Assembly (NCBI RefSeq): GCF_000812875.1
Contig: NZ_JSYK01000004.1
Coordinates: forward strand, 1-64,000
Direction of reading: 5' to 3'
From: Kaistella solincola
Lineage (GTDB): Bacteria; Bacteroidota; Bacteroidia; Flavobacteriales; Weeksellaceae
DNA: 64,000 bases
Shown: in pieces, positions 28,515 through 37,173 of the stretch
Layout of the letters: the number at the start of each line of letters is the position of its first letter
Position numbering within the stretch: the stretch's first letter is position 1
Translations under genes and position numbers: made by a program
Notes under the pieces: model-generated
Seen by the model: only the letters and a program-made list of their open reading frames with translations
What the model was told of the DNA's origin: nothing
Database searches by the model: none

Positions 28515-28653
28515 TGCCCTAACACACGTTTTGCGTCATGCGGGGTGACGTGCTTATATTCAAGTTCAGTTTTCCAATTGGGCTTTGGTGCTGGGTTGAC
28601 AGTTTTGTGCTCCGAAAACCCGCAAGAACGCAAAGCGTGGGAACGTTGTAGGC
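28515..28653 (+). repeat. attC-like recombination site 2
   Basis: Left box TGCCCTAAC (28515-28523) is a perfect complement of the right box of site 1. The right box is GTTGTAGGC (28645-28653). Arms ACGTTTTGCGT and GCGGG pair with CCCGC and ACGCAAAGCGT. Marks the 3' end of the 9.5-kb cassette that carries the defence operon. Confidence 0.82.
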
Positions 28654-28682
28654 AATAACGCCAAAACTCCGCTCAAAGAAAT

Positions 28683-29198
28683 ATGGAATATTTTACTTAT
28701 TGGACAATAAATGACACGCCAAGTAATGCAACTCAACCCTATTCTATTTTTCTTTGGATTTTAATTTTTTCATTGATTATTTTTTCATTGATATGGAAAT
28801 TCAAAAAAAATGACTCTGATAAAAATTTTTATTTATTTGGTTCCGGACTGTTTATATTACTTTCACTTCCTGCATATATTTATCTAAAATTCTTTAATGG
28901 GAATCCAAATCAAGAAAGAATTGAAAAATACTTGACTGACAAAAAAATTGAAGTGGTAGAAGGCCAAATACAGGAATTTTACAGATTTAATCCTGTGATC
29001 GTAAGAAATGGAAAACAGCCTCACGAAGAATTTAAAGTGGATTCTGTTAAATTCCACTATCTTGAAAATGCATTGTATGAATTTTCTAATTTTGGTGGAA
29101 ATCACAGTGATGTATTTCATAATGGACTAAATGTGCGAATTACATACGTAAAAGGTGAAAAAGGTAATGAAATACAAAAAATTGAAATAAAAAAATAA
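28683..29198 (+). CDS. Hypothetical membrane protein (two TM segments)
   Basis: 171 residues. Two hydrophobic helices at about residues 24-42 (FLWILIFSLIIFSLIW) and 51-68, then a soluble C-terminal domain of about 100 residues with strands (IEVVEGQIQEFYRFNP ... NGLNVRITYVKGEKGNEIQK). Sole gene of its 688-bp cassette, starting 29 bp after site 2. No family recognised. Confidence 0.7.
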   Translation: MEYFTYWTINDTPSNATQPYSIFLWILIFSLIIFSLIWKFKKNDSDKNFYLFGSGLFILLSLPAYIYLKFFNGNPNQERIEKYLTDKKIEVVEGQIQEFYRFNPVIVRNGKQPHEEFKVDSVKFHYLENALYEFSNFGGNHSDVFHNGLNVRITYVKGEKGNEIQKIEIKK

Positions 29199-29206
29199 TT
29201 GTTACT

Positions 29207-29341
29207 GCCTACAACACGGTATTTCTATTAGCGGGGTTGAAGTTTACATCATAAAGATTTTCGCTAATTGCCCATTTTGTTACATTTATAAAAACCAGTT
29301 ATAATAATCCCCGCCAACAGAAATACCCAACCGTTGTGTGC
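29207..29341 (+). repeat. attC-like recombination site 3 (subtype A)
   Basis: Left box GCCTACAAC (29207-29215) is a perfect complement of the right box of site 2. The right box is GTTGTGTGC (29333-29341). Arms TATTTCT-atta-GCGGGG pair with CCCCGC-caac-AGAAATA. The central part is nearly identical to sites 5 and 11. Confidence 0.82.
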
Positions 29342-29441
29342 AAGGGTAAACGACCTATTCATCCAAACTTGAGCAAACAATTATTGAAATAGAATTTTAA
29401 TATATTTACAATGCCAAGATGTTTTTTAAAACAACACTATC

Positions 29442-30302
29442 ATGGACATTACAAATTTGCCAGAAGATTTATTTGAAAATAACTACACGGACACTTCAGA
29501 CCTGCAAATTGCTAACTACGAGGCGTATAAACTTGTTTCCAAAAATAAGATTAACCTAAACAAAAATGTATTCAGTTTTTTGTTGGACGGACAAAAGGAC
29601 ATTCACTTTTCTAATGACATCGTTTCGATCGATGATACACAATCCTTGCTTCTTGCATCGGGGAATTTTTTAACAACAGAAATTGTAGGGGCAAATAGTT
29701 ATAGTTGCCTACTCTTTTTCTTTTCTCAAAAAAACATTAATGATTTTTTATTGAAATATGGGCATTTATTTAACCCAAATGACTTAAATAAATCAGCGGC
29801 CAGTAGTCCCTATTTCCTTATGGAAAAAGACAATTTTATTATCCATTTTATTAATTCTATTCAACAAATTTATGGTTTGAATCAAACAATCTCTCAAAAG
29901 ATTCTGGAATTGAAATTTGAAGAAATTATGCTGTATCTGGCTGATAAGTATGGGCAAAGTTTTTTTGTTTATCTACATTCATTATTAATCAATGAAAGAG
30001 AATTATCTTTTAAAATGGTCATTGAAAAAAATCTGTACACGAGTTTGAATATTGACGAGGTCGCTTTTCTATGTAATATGAGTCTGTCTACTTTTAAGCG
30101 GAAATTTTTACAATTATATCAAGAGTCTCCAGGAAAATGGTTTCAACTAAAACGACTCAACAAAGCCAAAAAATTATTGCTTAATAATGAAGCAACCCCA
30201 TCAGAAATCTATATGGACTTTGGTTATGACAGCTTATCAAATTTTAGCACAGCCTTTAAAAACGAATTTGGTTACAGTCCAAAAAACATGATGAAGACTT
30301 GA
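29442..30302 (+). CDS. AraC family transcriptional regulator
   Basis: 286 residues. The N-terminal ~180 residues are an ExsA-like effector or sensor half. The C-terminal AraC DNA-binding domain has two HTH motifs (LNIDEVAFLCNMSLSTFKRKF and PSEIYMDFGYDSLSNFSTAFKNEFG). It probably controls the small monooxygenase-like gene 100 bp downstream in the same cassette. It starts about 100 bp after site 3. Confidence 0.9.
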   Translation: MDITNLPEDLFENNYTDTSDLQIANYEAYKLVSKNKINLNKNVFSFLLDGQKDIHFSNDIVSIDDTQSLLLASGNFLTTEIVGANSYSCLLFFFSQKNINDFLLKYGHLFNPNDLNKSAASSPYFLMEKDNFIIHFINSIQQIYGLNQTISQKILELKFEEIMLYLADKYGQSFFVYLHSLLINERELSFKMVIEKNLYTSLNIDEVAFLCNMSLSTFKRKFLQLYQESPGKWFQLKRLNKAKKLLLNNEATPSEIYMDFGYDSLSNFSTAFKNEFGYSPKNMMKT

Positions 30303-30402
30303 CCTTTTTTCATAAGTTTTTGAACTAAATAAAAAAGCACCACAAGTTTAAAGGTGCTACATTTGTTAAAACAAAATTGGTTTAATTTAAAAATAAAAAG
30401 AC

Positions 30403-30696
30403 ATGAAAAAATTAGGATTATTAGTTCGACTAGAAGCTAAAGCAGGAAAAGAAAAAGATGTTGAAGCCTTTATCACAAGTGCATTGCCACTCGCTAATGA
30501 AGAAGCAGGTACTGTTACGTGGTATGCGTTCCGTATTGACGCTTCTACATTTGGCATTTTTGACACTTTTTCAGATGAAGAAGGCAGAGAAGCACATCTT
30601 GGTGGTAAGATTGCAAAGGCGTTAATGGAAAATGCACCTGAATTGTTGGCTACTGCACCATCTATTGAGAAATTGGACGTTTTAGCGGCTAAATAA
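30403..30696 (+). CDS. Antibiotic-biosynthesis-monooxygenase (ABM) domain protein
   Basis: 97 residues forming one ABM ferredoxin-like fold (LGLLVRLEAKAGKEKDVEAF ... TVTWYAFRIDASTFGIFDTF). Such small proteins are quinol monooxygenases or stress-response enzymes; the catalytic type is not decided by sequence. Paired with an AraC regulator in one 1.6-kb cassette. Confidence 0.88.
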   Translation: MKKLGLLVRLEAKAGKEKDVEAFITSALPLANEEAGTVTWYAFRIDASTFGIFDTFSDEEGREAHLGGKIAKALMENAPELLATAPSIEKLDVLAAK

Positions 30697-30817
30697 ATAT
30701 ACCACAATTATTATAAAATGGCAGCCTGTCAAAGTTCTGTAAATGAATTTGGACAGGTTGCCTTTGTTTACAAAACAGCTTCATAATAAATTAAGCTTAG
30801 ACTGACGAAGAAACCCA

Positions 30818-30953
30818 GCCCACAACAAGGGTTTGCCAAAAGCGGGGCTGAAGTGCTTCTATTAAACATTTCTGCAAGGTTCAACAGTAGTAATTCTATT
30901 GAATTTTTGTGCTAAAAAACTCCGCCTTCGGCAAGCCCCGAAACGTTATAGGT
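30818..30953 (+). repeat. attC-like recombination site 4
   Basis: Left box GCCCACAAC (30818-30826) matches the complement of the right box of site 3 at 8 of 9 bases. The right box is GTTATAGGT (30945-30953). Arms GTTTGCC and AGCGG pair with CCGC(c) and GGCAAgCCC. Confidence 0.78.
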
Positions 30954-30973
30954 AATGCAAACGAATATACTGT

Positions 30974-31615
30974 ATGAATTTTGAAATAAACGCAATTGTT
31001 GGTTTTTTAAGTGGTTCTATTGCTACTATAATTCTTAATCAAATTTTTAATTACTTTAATAAAAGAACTGAATTTGATAGGGAGCTTAAAAAAATTAAGT
31101 TTGTTCGAACTCTTGAAATATCCGAAAAAGCTGTCGCTTACTATTATACGTACTTTACCAAAGTTAATGAGATTAAAAAATCTATTGATAAGCTATCCTC
31201 AAGTCTGAAAAAATTAGATAATTCGCAGGATGGTCTTGAGGGTATCCAGAAATTAATTGAAACTAACTCTTAAGCTTTATTTTCACTAGGAGAGACGCAA
31301 GGAATAAATGTAAATGGAGTAAATTTATATTTCGACCTGGAAAACGATGAAGATTGGAATGAAGAAGATTTAGCAGGGCTTTTGGAATGTTTATCGACAA
31401 CTGAGCATTTAAATAATGAGCTGCTAATATGGACAAAAGAATATGAAAAATATAATGAGTTAAATGATGATAAAATGGTAGAATTTTGTCTGGTTAAAAC
31501 CGATAATATTACCCCGCTTTATATTAATGCGCTTGACAATTATTCTATTTTATTAGCAAAAAATTTAAAAGCTATACGCAACCGGATGCAAAAACTTAAA
31601 AAAGAATTTAAATAG
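30974..31615 (+). pseudogene. Hypothetical membrane-anchored coiled-coil protein, split by one in-frame nonsense codon
   Basis: One frame reads through from ATG 30974 to the stop at 31613-31615 except for TAA at 31271-31273. The N-terminal part has a TM helix (AIVGFLSGSIATIILNQIFN) followed by charged helices (KKSIDKLSSSLKKLDNSQDG). The C-terminal part is also helical (NELLIWTKEYEKYNELNDDK). Both sides keep coding character, so this is a recent point mutation or stop-codon readthrough. About 213 residues if whole. Sole gene of its cassette; no family recognised. Confidence 0.65.
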
Positions 31616-31620
31616 GCACT

Positions 31621-31754
31621 ACCTATAACAGTGTATTTCTATTAGCGGGGTTGAAGTTTACATCATAAAGATTTTTGCTAGTTGTTCATTTGTTATATTT
31701 ACAAAAAGCAGTTATAATAATCCCCGCCAACAGAAATACCCAACCGTTGCCTAC
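31621..31754 (+). repeat. attC-like recombination site 5 (subtype A)
   Basis: Left box ACCTATAAC (31621-31629) is a perfect complement of the right box of site 4. The right box is GTTGCCTAC (31746-31754). Arms TATTTCT-atta-GCGGGG pair with CCCCGC-caac-AGAAATA. Confidence 0.82.
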
Positions 31755-32140
31755 AATTTCCAAGATTGCGCAAAAACGAAATATTTAAATTTGCGACTTG
31801 AATTTTAAATTAAAATCCGAAGAAATTTGCCGGTATTTGCATCAAATTTTCTGAAAAATATTCTGCGAGCTTTCAACTGCGAAAAGAATTTAAAAACGAA
31901 AAAATAGCGCAAAAAGTGCGAAATTTTTCTGGAGCTGAACATCAAATAAAATTTTTAGTTTATCGGAAATTCTGCATCAAAATCTTAAAATTTTGCGTCG
32001 TGAAAAATATCGAGCAGAATTGGCAAAATTTTTAAAAATAGAGTTGCGAAAATTTGAATAGGATTCCTGAATTTTTTTCTAAGCAAAATATCGAGCAAAA
32101 AGGGGAAATTTTTGAAAAATTAATTTCTCTAAAAGGAACT
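31755..32140. other. Body of an ORF-less cassette
   Basis: AT-rich sequence between sites 5 and 6 with no credible ORF on either strand. It repeats words such as GCAAAATTTTTAAAA, AAAATATCGAGCA (twice) and GCGAAA. It could be a non-coding cassette, a decayed gene or a promoter-bearing cassette. Confidence 0.55.
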
Positions 32141-32274
32141 GTAGGCAACATGGTATTTCTACAAGCGGGCCGGAAGTTTTCATTTAGAGATTTGTGTTAT
32201 AAATTTAGTATATTTCAAGTTGAAAAAGATCGGTTATTAATGCCCGCCTGCAGAAATACCCGGTCGTTAGCTGC
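32141..32274 (+). repeat. attC-like recombination site 6
   Basis: Left box GTAGGCAAC (32141-32149) is a perfect complement of the right box of site 5. The right box is GTTAGCTGC (32266-32274). Arms TATTTCT-acaa-GCGGGC pair with GCCCGC-ctgc-AGAAATA. Confidence 0.82.
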
Positions 32275-32296
32275 AATTTACCATAATAATGTAAAA

Positions 32297-32839
32297 ATGA
32301 TTTACAGATTATTCATTGTCCTATTTCTAACTTTAATTTCTTGCAAAAAAGAAAATAATTATAAAGAAGTTAAAAAAACTCTAGAAAAAGTTTATGATGA
32401 TGATCAAAAATTGCGAACATATAATAATTATTCTTCTGAACAGAATCAACTTGACAGAAAGAACGTTCAAATAGTAACCAAAATAATTGATAGTATTGGT
32501 TGGTTGGGAAAAAACCAAATTGGTGAAAAAGCTAATAACGCATTATTTATGGCAATTCAACATGCTAATAAATTAGAAACAATGGAAAAATATCTTCCAG
32601 TTATGAAAGAAGCTGTGAAAAATGGAAAAGCAGAGAAAAAACAATTAGCTTATTTAATCGACAGAGTTGAAATCTTAAATGGTAGAAAACAAATATATGG
32701 AACTCAATATTCTTTGAATGAAAAAGGTAAAGTGGTTATTCTAAATAATATTGATTCCTCTAACGTAAATGACCGTAGAAAATCAATGGAATTAATATCA
32801 ATTGAAAAATATAAAGAAATGATTGAAACTGAAAAATAA
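32297..32839 (+). CDS. Lipoprotein with DUF6624-like domain
   Basis: 180 residues from ATG 32297; the frame is open further upstream but there it crosses attC-like site 6. Lipoprotein signal MIYRLFIVLFLTLISC. The conserved block IGWLGKNQIGEKANNALFMA ... AIQHANKLETMEKYLPVM ... LAYLIDRVEILNGRKQIYGT matches DUF6624 as I know it, a domain of unknown function common in Bacteroidetes. Sole gene of its cassette. Confidence 0.75.
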   Translation: MIYRLFIVLFLTLISCKKENNYKEVKKTLEKVYDDDQKLRTYNNYSSEQNQLDRKNVQIVTKIIDSIGWLGKNQIGEKANNALFMAIQHANKLETMEKYLPVMKEAVKNGKAEKKQLAYLIDRVEILNGRKQIYGTQYSLNEKGKVVILNNIDSSNVNDRRKSMELISIEKYKEMIETEK

Positions 32840-32845
32840 AGAACT

Positions 32846-33041
32846 ACAGCTAACAGTGTATTTGCAAAAAACGGGGTTGAATTTTTCCTTTTAAAATTTA
32901 TTTTTAATATCCGCAAAAATGCTTTTCATATTTCAATTTTCATTAATTTAGAAATCTGAAAAAGCATTTAGCTCCGGGCGGTTTTCCTTATCACTTTGGT
33001 TTGCAGTAGCCCGTTCTTCGCAAATACTTTTCGTTAGTGGC
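32846..33041 (+). repeat. attC-like recombination site 7 (subtype B, long)
   Basis: Left box ACAGCTAAC (32846-32854) matches the complement of the right box of site 6 at 8 of 9 bases. The right box is GTTAGTGGC (33033-33041). Arms GTATTTGC and AACGGG pair with CCCGTT and GCAAATAC. The centre is about 60 bp longer than subtype A and holds a further AAAATGCTTTTC / GAAAAAGCATTT hairpin. Confidence 0.8.
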
Positions 33042-33082
33042 AATTTTAACAGACCGTAAACCAAAGACAGAAAACTAATCCA

Positions 33083-33835
33083 ATGGCACTTTATCCAAAC
33101 ATACTTTTTCACTTTACGACAAAGAAAAGTCTTGAAACAATTTTAACAAGCACGTTTAAAATTTCTTATGCCAGAGAAATGATAATTGGTGGCAATAAGA
33201 CAAAGAAATTTGCGGTTCCTATGGTTTCATTTAGTGACTTAAGGCTTTCTGAACTAAAAAATAACATCGGAACTTACGGAAAATTTGGCATTGGGCTAAC
33301 TAAGGATTGGGCAATTAGAAATGGTTTAAATCCAGTTATGTATGCTAGTCAAAATAGCTTGTTCACCGAAAATTTTATGAATGGAATTGAGGATTTTTTT
33401 AAGCTTGTAAACAATTCAGTTGACAGAAGCGGTAGATATGAAGCTGCATACAATAACACAATAAACACATTACGCTACATAAAAAACTACAAAGGCGATT
33501 TAATTAGACCTGGAAAAGAAACCGTGTTAGATTATGTTTTTGCAAATGAACGTGAATGGAGATATGTTCCACCAATTACAGAAGACATATTATCATTCAT
33601 TCCTATCGAAAAAATTGAGACATCGCAGCAAAAGTCAGCTTTCAATAAAAAAGTTAGTCATTTAAGACTCAATTTTGAGCCAGATGACATAAAATATTTA
33701 ATTGTAGAAAAAGACAGTGATATAAATGCTCTTATAACTCATTTGAGATACGCTAAAAGCAGGTTCTCTAGTGAAACAGTTGACAGACTTGCGAGCAGAA
33801 TTCTAACTTATGAGCAAATAGAAAAAGACGTATAA
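33083..33835 (+). CDS. AbiGi-like abortive-infection protein
   Basis: 250 residues. The N-terminal pattern ILFHFTTKKSLETIL and the block VPMVSFSDLRLSELKNNI-GTYGKFGIGLTKDWA match the AbiGi family, named for the Lactococcus AbiG phage-exclusion system and often described as the antitoxin half. No AbiGii-like toxin is in the same cassette; the next cassette carries an unrelated-looking 564-residue protein. It may act alone or with a toxin elsewhere. Confidence 0.72.
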   Translation: MALYPNILFHFTTKKSLETILTSTFKISYAREMIIGGNKTKKFAVPMVSFSDLRLSELKNNIGTYGKFGIGLTKDWAIRNGLNPVMYASQNSLFTENFMNGIEDFFKLVNNSVDRSGRYEAAYNNTINTLRYIKNYKGDLIRPGKETVLDYVFANEREWRYVPPITEDILSFIPIEKIETSQQKSAFNKKVSHLRLNFEPDDIKYLIVEKDSDINALITHLRYAKSRFSSETVDRLASRILTYEQIEKDV

Positions 33836-33840
33836 AAACT

Positions 33841-33976
33841 GCCACTAACAAGGGTTTTGCAATGGTGGGGCGAAACTGCAAAGTTCAACGGTATTTCTTC
33901 GATTGAACTTTTGTGCAAAATTGAAGATTTGTGCTTCGATTGCCCCACCATCGCAAAGCCCCGAAACGTTAGCCGA
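33841..33976 (+). repeat. attC-like recombination site 8
   Basis: Left box GCCACTAAC (33841-33849) is a perfect complement of the right box of site 7. The right box is GTTAGCCG (33968-33975). Arms GGTTTTGC-aat-GGTGGGGC pair with GCCCCACC-atc-GCAAAGCC. Confidence 0.83.
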
Positions 33977-33982
33977 AATATT

Positions 33983-35677
33983 ATGACAAGAGTAGTACTT
34001 AGATTGGAGTTTAATCATATATTTCCAGAAGAGGAAAAGAAAGATATTATTGAGTATTTAAAACTGATTTCTAAATTTTCATTAGAAAATATTATTGGCT
34101 TCTTTAATTCAAATCCAACTATAAATTTTAATAATTTTTTTTCAAATCCAGTTACTGGAAATGAAATATTTCAAAGAGTAAAAAAATATTGTATACAAAA
34201 TAATATTTACAGCACACCAGAAGTAGTTTCAACTGAAGCGAGTATAAAAATTTCAGAAATAATTCTTGCCAACAAGGATATTTTAATTACAAATAATAGT
34301 ATCAATGAAGATCCCGACCGTGATGAAATAAATTTATTTAAAGCATTTTTATTAATTAATGAAACAATTAATAAAAGCGATAGTCTTTTTTTGGAATCCT
34401 CTACAGAAAATATTGATAAGATTTCAGAGATAATGATTGCACTAAAATTTTCAACTTCAGATATTGGTGTATATGAAAACATCGATATTGAGTTGCTTAA
34501 ACTAGCATATGTGACGTCATATAAATTTGAGAGCTTAATACACTTTCTAAAAGAAAAGGACGAAAATAAATATTTGATCGATGAATTATGTTCATTTTTT
34601 AAGCAAAATTCAATAGATGAATTAAAAAAACAAGTGGATTATTTAGTTGTTCAAATACAACTTTTTAGACAAACTAAATCTTTCAAATTTAAAGTTAATG
34701 AACCTGAAACAATCGCATTTCTTGATAGTCTAATTTCAGAACAAATTGAGGAAGATTTAGATTTTTTACATTTAAGAAATTATCCGTTGTACAAAATGGA
34801 TTCAGAAACTTATACTATAATAAATGCTTTTTTTGTACTTGATAAATTCACGAAGAGTATCAAATTCTTACTTAAAGAATGTTTTAATAAAAAAAATGGA
34901 CTAAAACCAAGTGACAGAACTTTCTTTAATTTTTATAATAAAGATTTTTCTGAGAATTATTTAATGAAAAATGTATTAAATAATATTTTTTCAAAAAAAT
35001 ATTTTATTAAACACGAAGTATTAGATACTAATGAAAGTGAGCCAGATTATTACATACGCCATAACAAAGATATTTACCTCTTTGAATACAAAGATGTATT
35101 AATTGCCAAAGAGGTAAAAACATCTTCTGACATAAATAAAATTGCTAAAACATTAAAAGGTAAATTCTTAATAAATCCAAACAATGGTAAAAGAATAGGA
35201 ATTGGGCAAATTATAACTCATATAGAAGCAATATCTGATAATAATTTTATTTATGATAAAAATATTACAAATAATAAATTCTATAACATTTATCCTATTC
35301 TATTGTTATCTGATCGTACTTTGGAAATTCCTGGAATAAATTATATGTTAAATAAATGGTTTAGTGAAAACCTAAAAATTGAAAATAAATATCTAAACAT
35401 TAGAAAGCTAACAGTTATTGACTTAGATACTTTGATTTTCTTTGAACTATATCTTAAAAATAAAGATAAAAACTTTAAAAAATTACTTGATGAACATATA
35501 TCAAAAATGAGTATGTCAATTAAGAGTTATGGAAAAAGTAAATTAGAATATGAAGCAAATCTTTTAAAAAAAATAACTCAAAAATTAGCACCATTTAGTA
35601 GTAGATTTCAAACGGGAATGTTTAATCAAAAGCTATTTATAGAAAGATTTATGCACTTAGTTAAAGAAAAAAAATAA
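33983..35677 (+). CDS. Hypothetical protein with possible PD-(D/E)XK nuclease motif
   Basis: 564 residues from ATG 33983, 7 bp after site 8; the frame is open further upstream but there it runs through the recombination site. Largely helical N-terminal 350 residues. A PD ... ExK pattern lies at about residues 355-370 (SEPDYYIRHNKDIYLFEYKD), preceded by FSKKYFIKHEVLD, which fits a restriction-nuclease fold. Very AT-rich. Unknown family; a defence nuclease is inferred from the motif and the neighbouring cassettes. Confidence 0.65.
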   Translation: MTRVVLRLEFNHIFPEEEKKDIIEYLKLISKFSLENIIGFFNSNPTINFNNFFSNPVTGNEIFQRVKKYCIQNNIYSTPEVVSTEASIKISEIILANKDILITNNSINEDPDRDEINLFKAFLLINETINKSDSLFLESSTENIDKISEIMIALKFSTSDIGVYENIDIELLKLAYVTSYKFESLIHFLKEKDENKYLIDELCSFFKQNSIDELKKQVDYLVVQIQLFRQTKSFKFKVNEPETIAFLDSLISEQIEEDLDFLHLRNYPLYKMDSETYTIINAFFVLDKFTKSIKFLLKECFNKKNGLKPSDRTFFNFYNKDFSENYLMKNVLNNIFSKKYFIKHEVLDTNESEPDYYIRHNKDIYLFEYKDVLIAKEVKTSSDINKIAKTLKGKFLINPNNGKRIGIGQIITHIEAISDNNFIYDKNITNNKFYNIYPILLLSDRTLEIPGINYMLNKWFSENLKIENKYLNIRKLTVIDLDTLIFFELYLKNKDKNFKKLLDEHISKMSMSIKSYGKSKLEYEANLLKKITQKLAPFSSRFQTGMFNQKLFIERFMHLVKEKK

Positions 35678-35685
35678 TAATACTA

Positions 35686-35883
35686 CGGCTAACATCGTAT
35701 TGGCGAAATGGCGGGCTAAGGGAGAAATTGAAAGTTTCTCCTTTTTTTGTCGCAACAGCCTTTTATATTTCCTTTTTTCATAAATTTAGAAAATAATAAA
35801 AGGCTGTTGCTTAGCTTAGTGCAAAATTGAAAGTTTCGGTTTTCTAATCCGCCACTATCGCCAATACGCGGCCCGTTAGCGGT
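35686..35883 (+). repeat. attC-like recombination site 9
   Basis: Left box CGGCTAAC (35686-35693) is a perfect complement of the right box of site 8. The right box is GTTAGCGGT (35875-35883). Arms GTATTGGCG and GGCGG pair with CCGCC and CGCCAATAC. The long centre has inner hairpins GAAACTTTC-like and ACAGCCTTTTAT / ATAAAAGGCTGT. Confidence 0.83.
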
Positions 35884-35906
35884 AACCTTATGACGACCAT
35901 AGTAAA

Positions 35907-36251
35907 ATGACAAAGGAAAAAAAGAACATACAGAAAACTGACGGAGGAATTTTTCGAATATTCGAATTAATTACGGAATCGATTGGTTGGTTACAAATAG
36001 TTGCTTCTCCTCTTTTGATTGGACTAATTGTAGGTGCAATTATCTATTTTCCTGATCCAACAACGACAAGACTTGCTTTGGTAGCGACCTTGGGACTTGT
36101 TATAGGTGTAATTTGGGCGACAAAACAATGGAAAGGAAAAGGAACTATTTGGTTTATGTCAAGAATAATGGCGACACCTGAATTGGACAAACCAGACGAA
36201 GAAGTTAAACCAAACACTGGAAGCAATGACGGACAGAAAGGCAACCGCTAA
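35907..36251 (+). CDS. Small membrane protein (two TM segments)
   Basis: 114 residues. Hydrophobic helices at about residues 26-46 (GWLQIVASPLLIGLIVGAII) and 55-70 (LALVATLGLVIGVIWA), with a charged C-terminal tail. Its TAA stop lies inside the left box of site 10. Sole gene of a 496-bp cassette. No family recognised. Confidence 0.7.
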   Translation: MTKEKKNIQKTDGGIFRIFELITESIGWLQIVASPLLIGLIVGAIIYFPDPTTTRLALVATLGLVIGVIWATKQWKGKGTIWFMSRIMATPELDKPDEEVKPNTGSNDGQKGNR

Positions 36252-36379
36252 CAGCACATTGGCTATAGGCGGGGTTTCGTCTCCGCTTGACAGTTTTGTG
36301 GTAGCCGAAAGTTCAGTTCTCCGAACAAACTTCTGTGCTGAAAAGCCCGCCCATCGCCAATCTGCCAAACGTTAGCCAC
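36244..36379 (+). repeat. attC-like recombination site 10
   Basis: Left box ACCGCTAAC (36244-36252) is a perfect complement of the right box of site 9. The right box is GTTAGCCAC (36371-36379). Arms ATTGGC-tata-GGCGGG pair with CCCGCC-catc-GCCAAT. Confidence 0.83.
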
Positions 36380-36396
36380 AATATTTGAAAAACGCA

Positions 36397-36987
36397 ATGA
36401 AGTTAAAATTTTTCTTTCTATTCATTACAATGTTATTTATACCCAAATTTTATTCACAGGAAATAGAATATCATGTTTTAATGATTGGCAAGCCTCAAGA
36501 AATATTTTTAAAAAAAGACCTAAATAATAATTACAGTGGAAAAATTATTACTAAATTTTATAAACCTTGTAAATACTTTTTAGGAATTACGTTACGAAAG
36601 TATAGTGAAATAGAAATCAAAACTAATTTGGATTCTACTATTGTAAAAGAAACAATTAATGATTTAAATAAAGCTGGAATTAATAGTCTTGAGAAATGTG
36701 ATTCGAATGAAGAATGTAAATCAATCAAATTTCTAGATAGTGATTTTCTTGTTTTCAAAATAAATACTCAAAACTCATCCGAGACATTTGAATTTTCTGA
36801 AGTTTATCCTGAAGAATTGAATTCTAATAACATTGAAAAAAACTTTATAAGGAGAAAAGCTCAAATTTTAATTACACTTATCGACAATAAAATAAATTTA
36901 AAAGAACAATTTAGAATAGCAGAAAAAAATATATCAAATCCTTATTGTTACTCTTGTGGAGGAATTTCTTCATGTTGTATAGAATAA
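36397..36987 (+). CDS. Secreted hypothetical protein
   Basis: 196 residues from ATG 36397 (an upstream TTG at 36385 is in frame but less likely). Signal peptide LKFFFLFITMLFIPKFYSQ. The mature part has scattered Cys, ending in CYSCGGISSCCIE. Very AT-rich. Sole gene of its cassette. No family recognised. Confidence 0.68.
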   Translation: MKLKFFFLFITMLFIPKFYSQEIEYHVLMIGKPQEIFLKKDLNNNYSGKIITKFYKPCKYFLGITLRKYSEIEIKTNLDSTIVKETINDLNKAGINSLEKCDSNEECKSIKFLDSDFLVFKINTQNSSETFEFSEVYPEELNSNNIEKNFIRRKAQILITLIDNKINLKEQFRIAEKNISNPYCYSCGGISSCCIE

Positions 36988-36991
36988 TACT

Positions 36992-37126
36992 GCGGCTAAC
37001 AGTGTATTTCTATTAGCGGGGTTGAAGTTTACATCATCAAGATTTTCGCTGTTTGTTTATTTCGTTATATTTACAAAAACAAGTTATCATAATCCCCGCC
37101 AACAGAAATACCCTACCGTTATCTGC
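36992..37126 (+). repeat. attC-like recombination site 11 (subtype A)
   Basis: Left box GCGGCTAAC (36992-37000) matches the complement of the right box of site 10 at 8 of 9 bases. The right box is GTTATCTGC (37118-37126). Arms TATTTCT-atta-GCGGGG pair with CCCCGC-caac-AGAAATA. Confidence 0.82.
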
Positions 37127-37173
37127 TATGAACAAAAAGCGGTTATCAATATAAAGGATTAAAAAAATATAAT

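Noticed and set aside
28374-28658. 94-residue + strand ORF after the ATPase gene
   Set aside because: It crosses the second palindrome copy and attC-like site 2; Thr/Lys/Pro-rich low complexity.
32054-32296. N-terminal extension of the DUF6624 lipoprotein
   Set aside because: It would translate attC-like site 6 and displace the lipoprotein signal; ATG 32297 is right.
33857-33982. N-terminal extension of the 564-residue protein
   Set aside because: It starts inside attC-like site 8; ATG 33983 follows the site directly.
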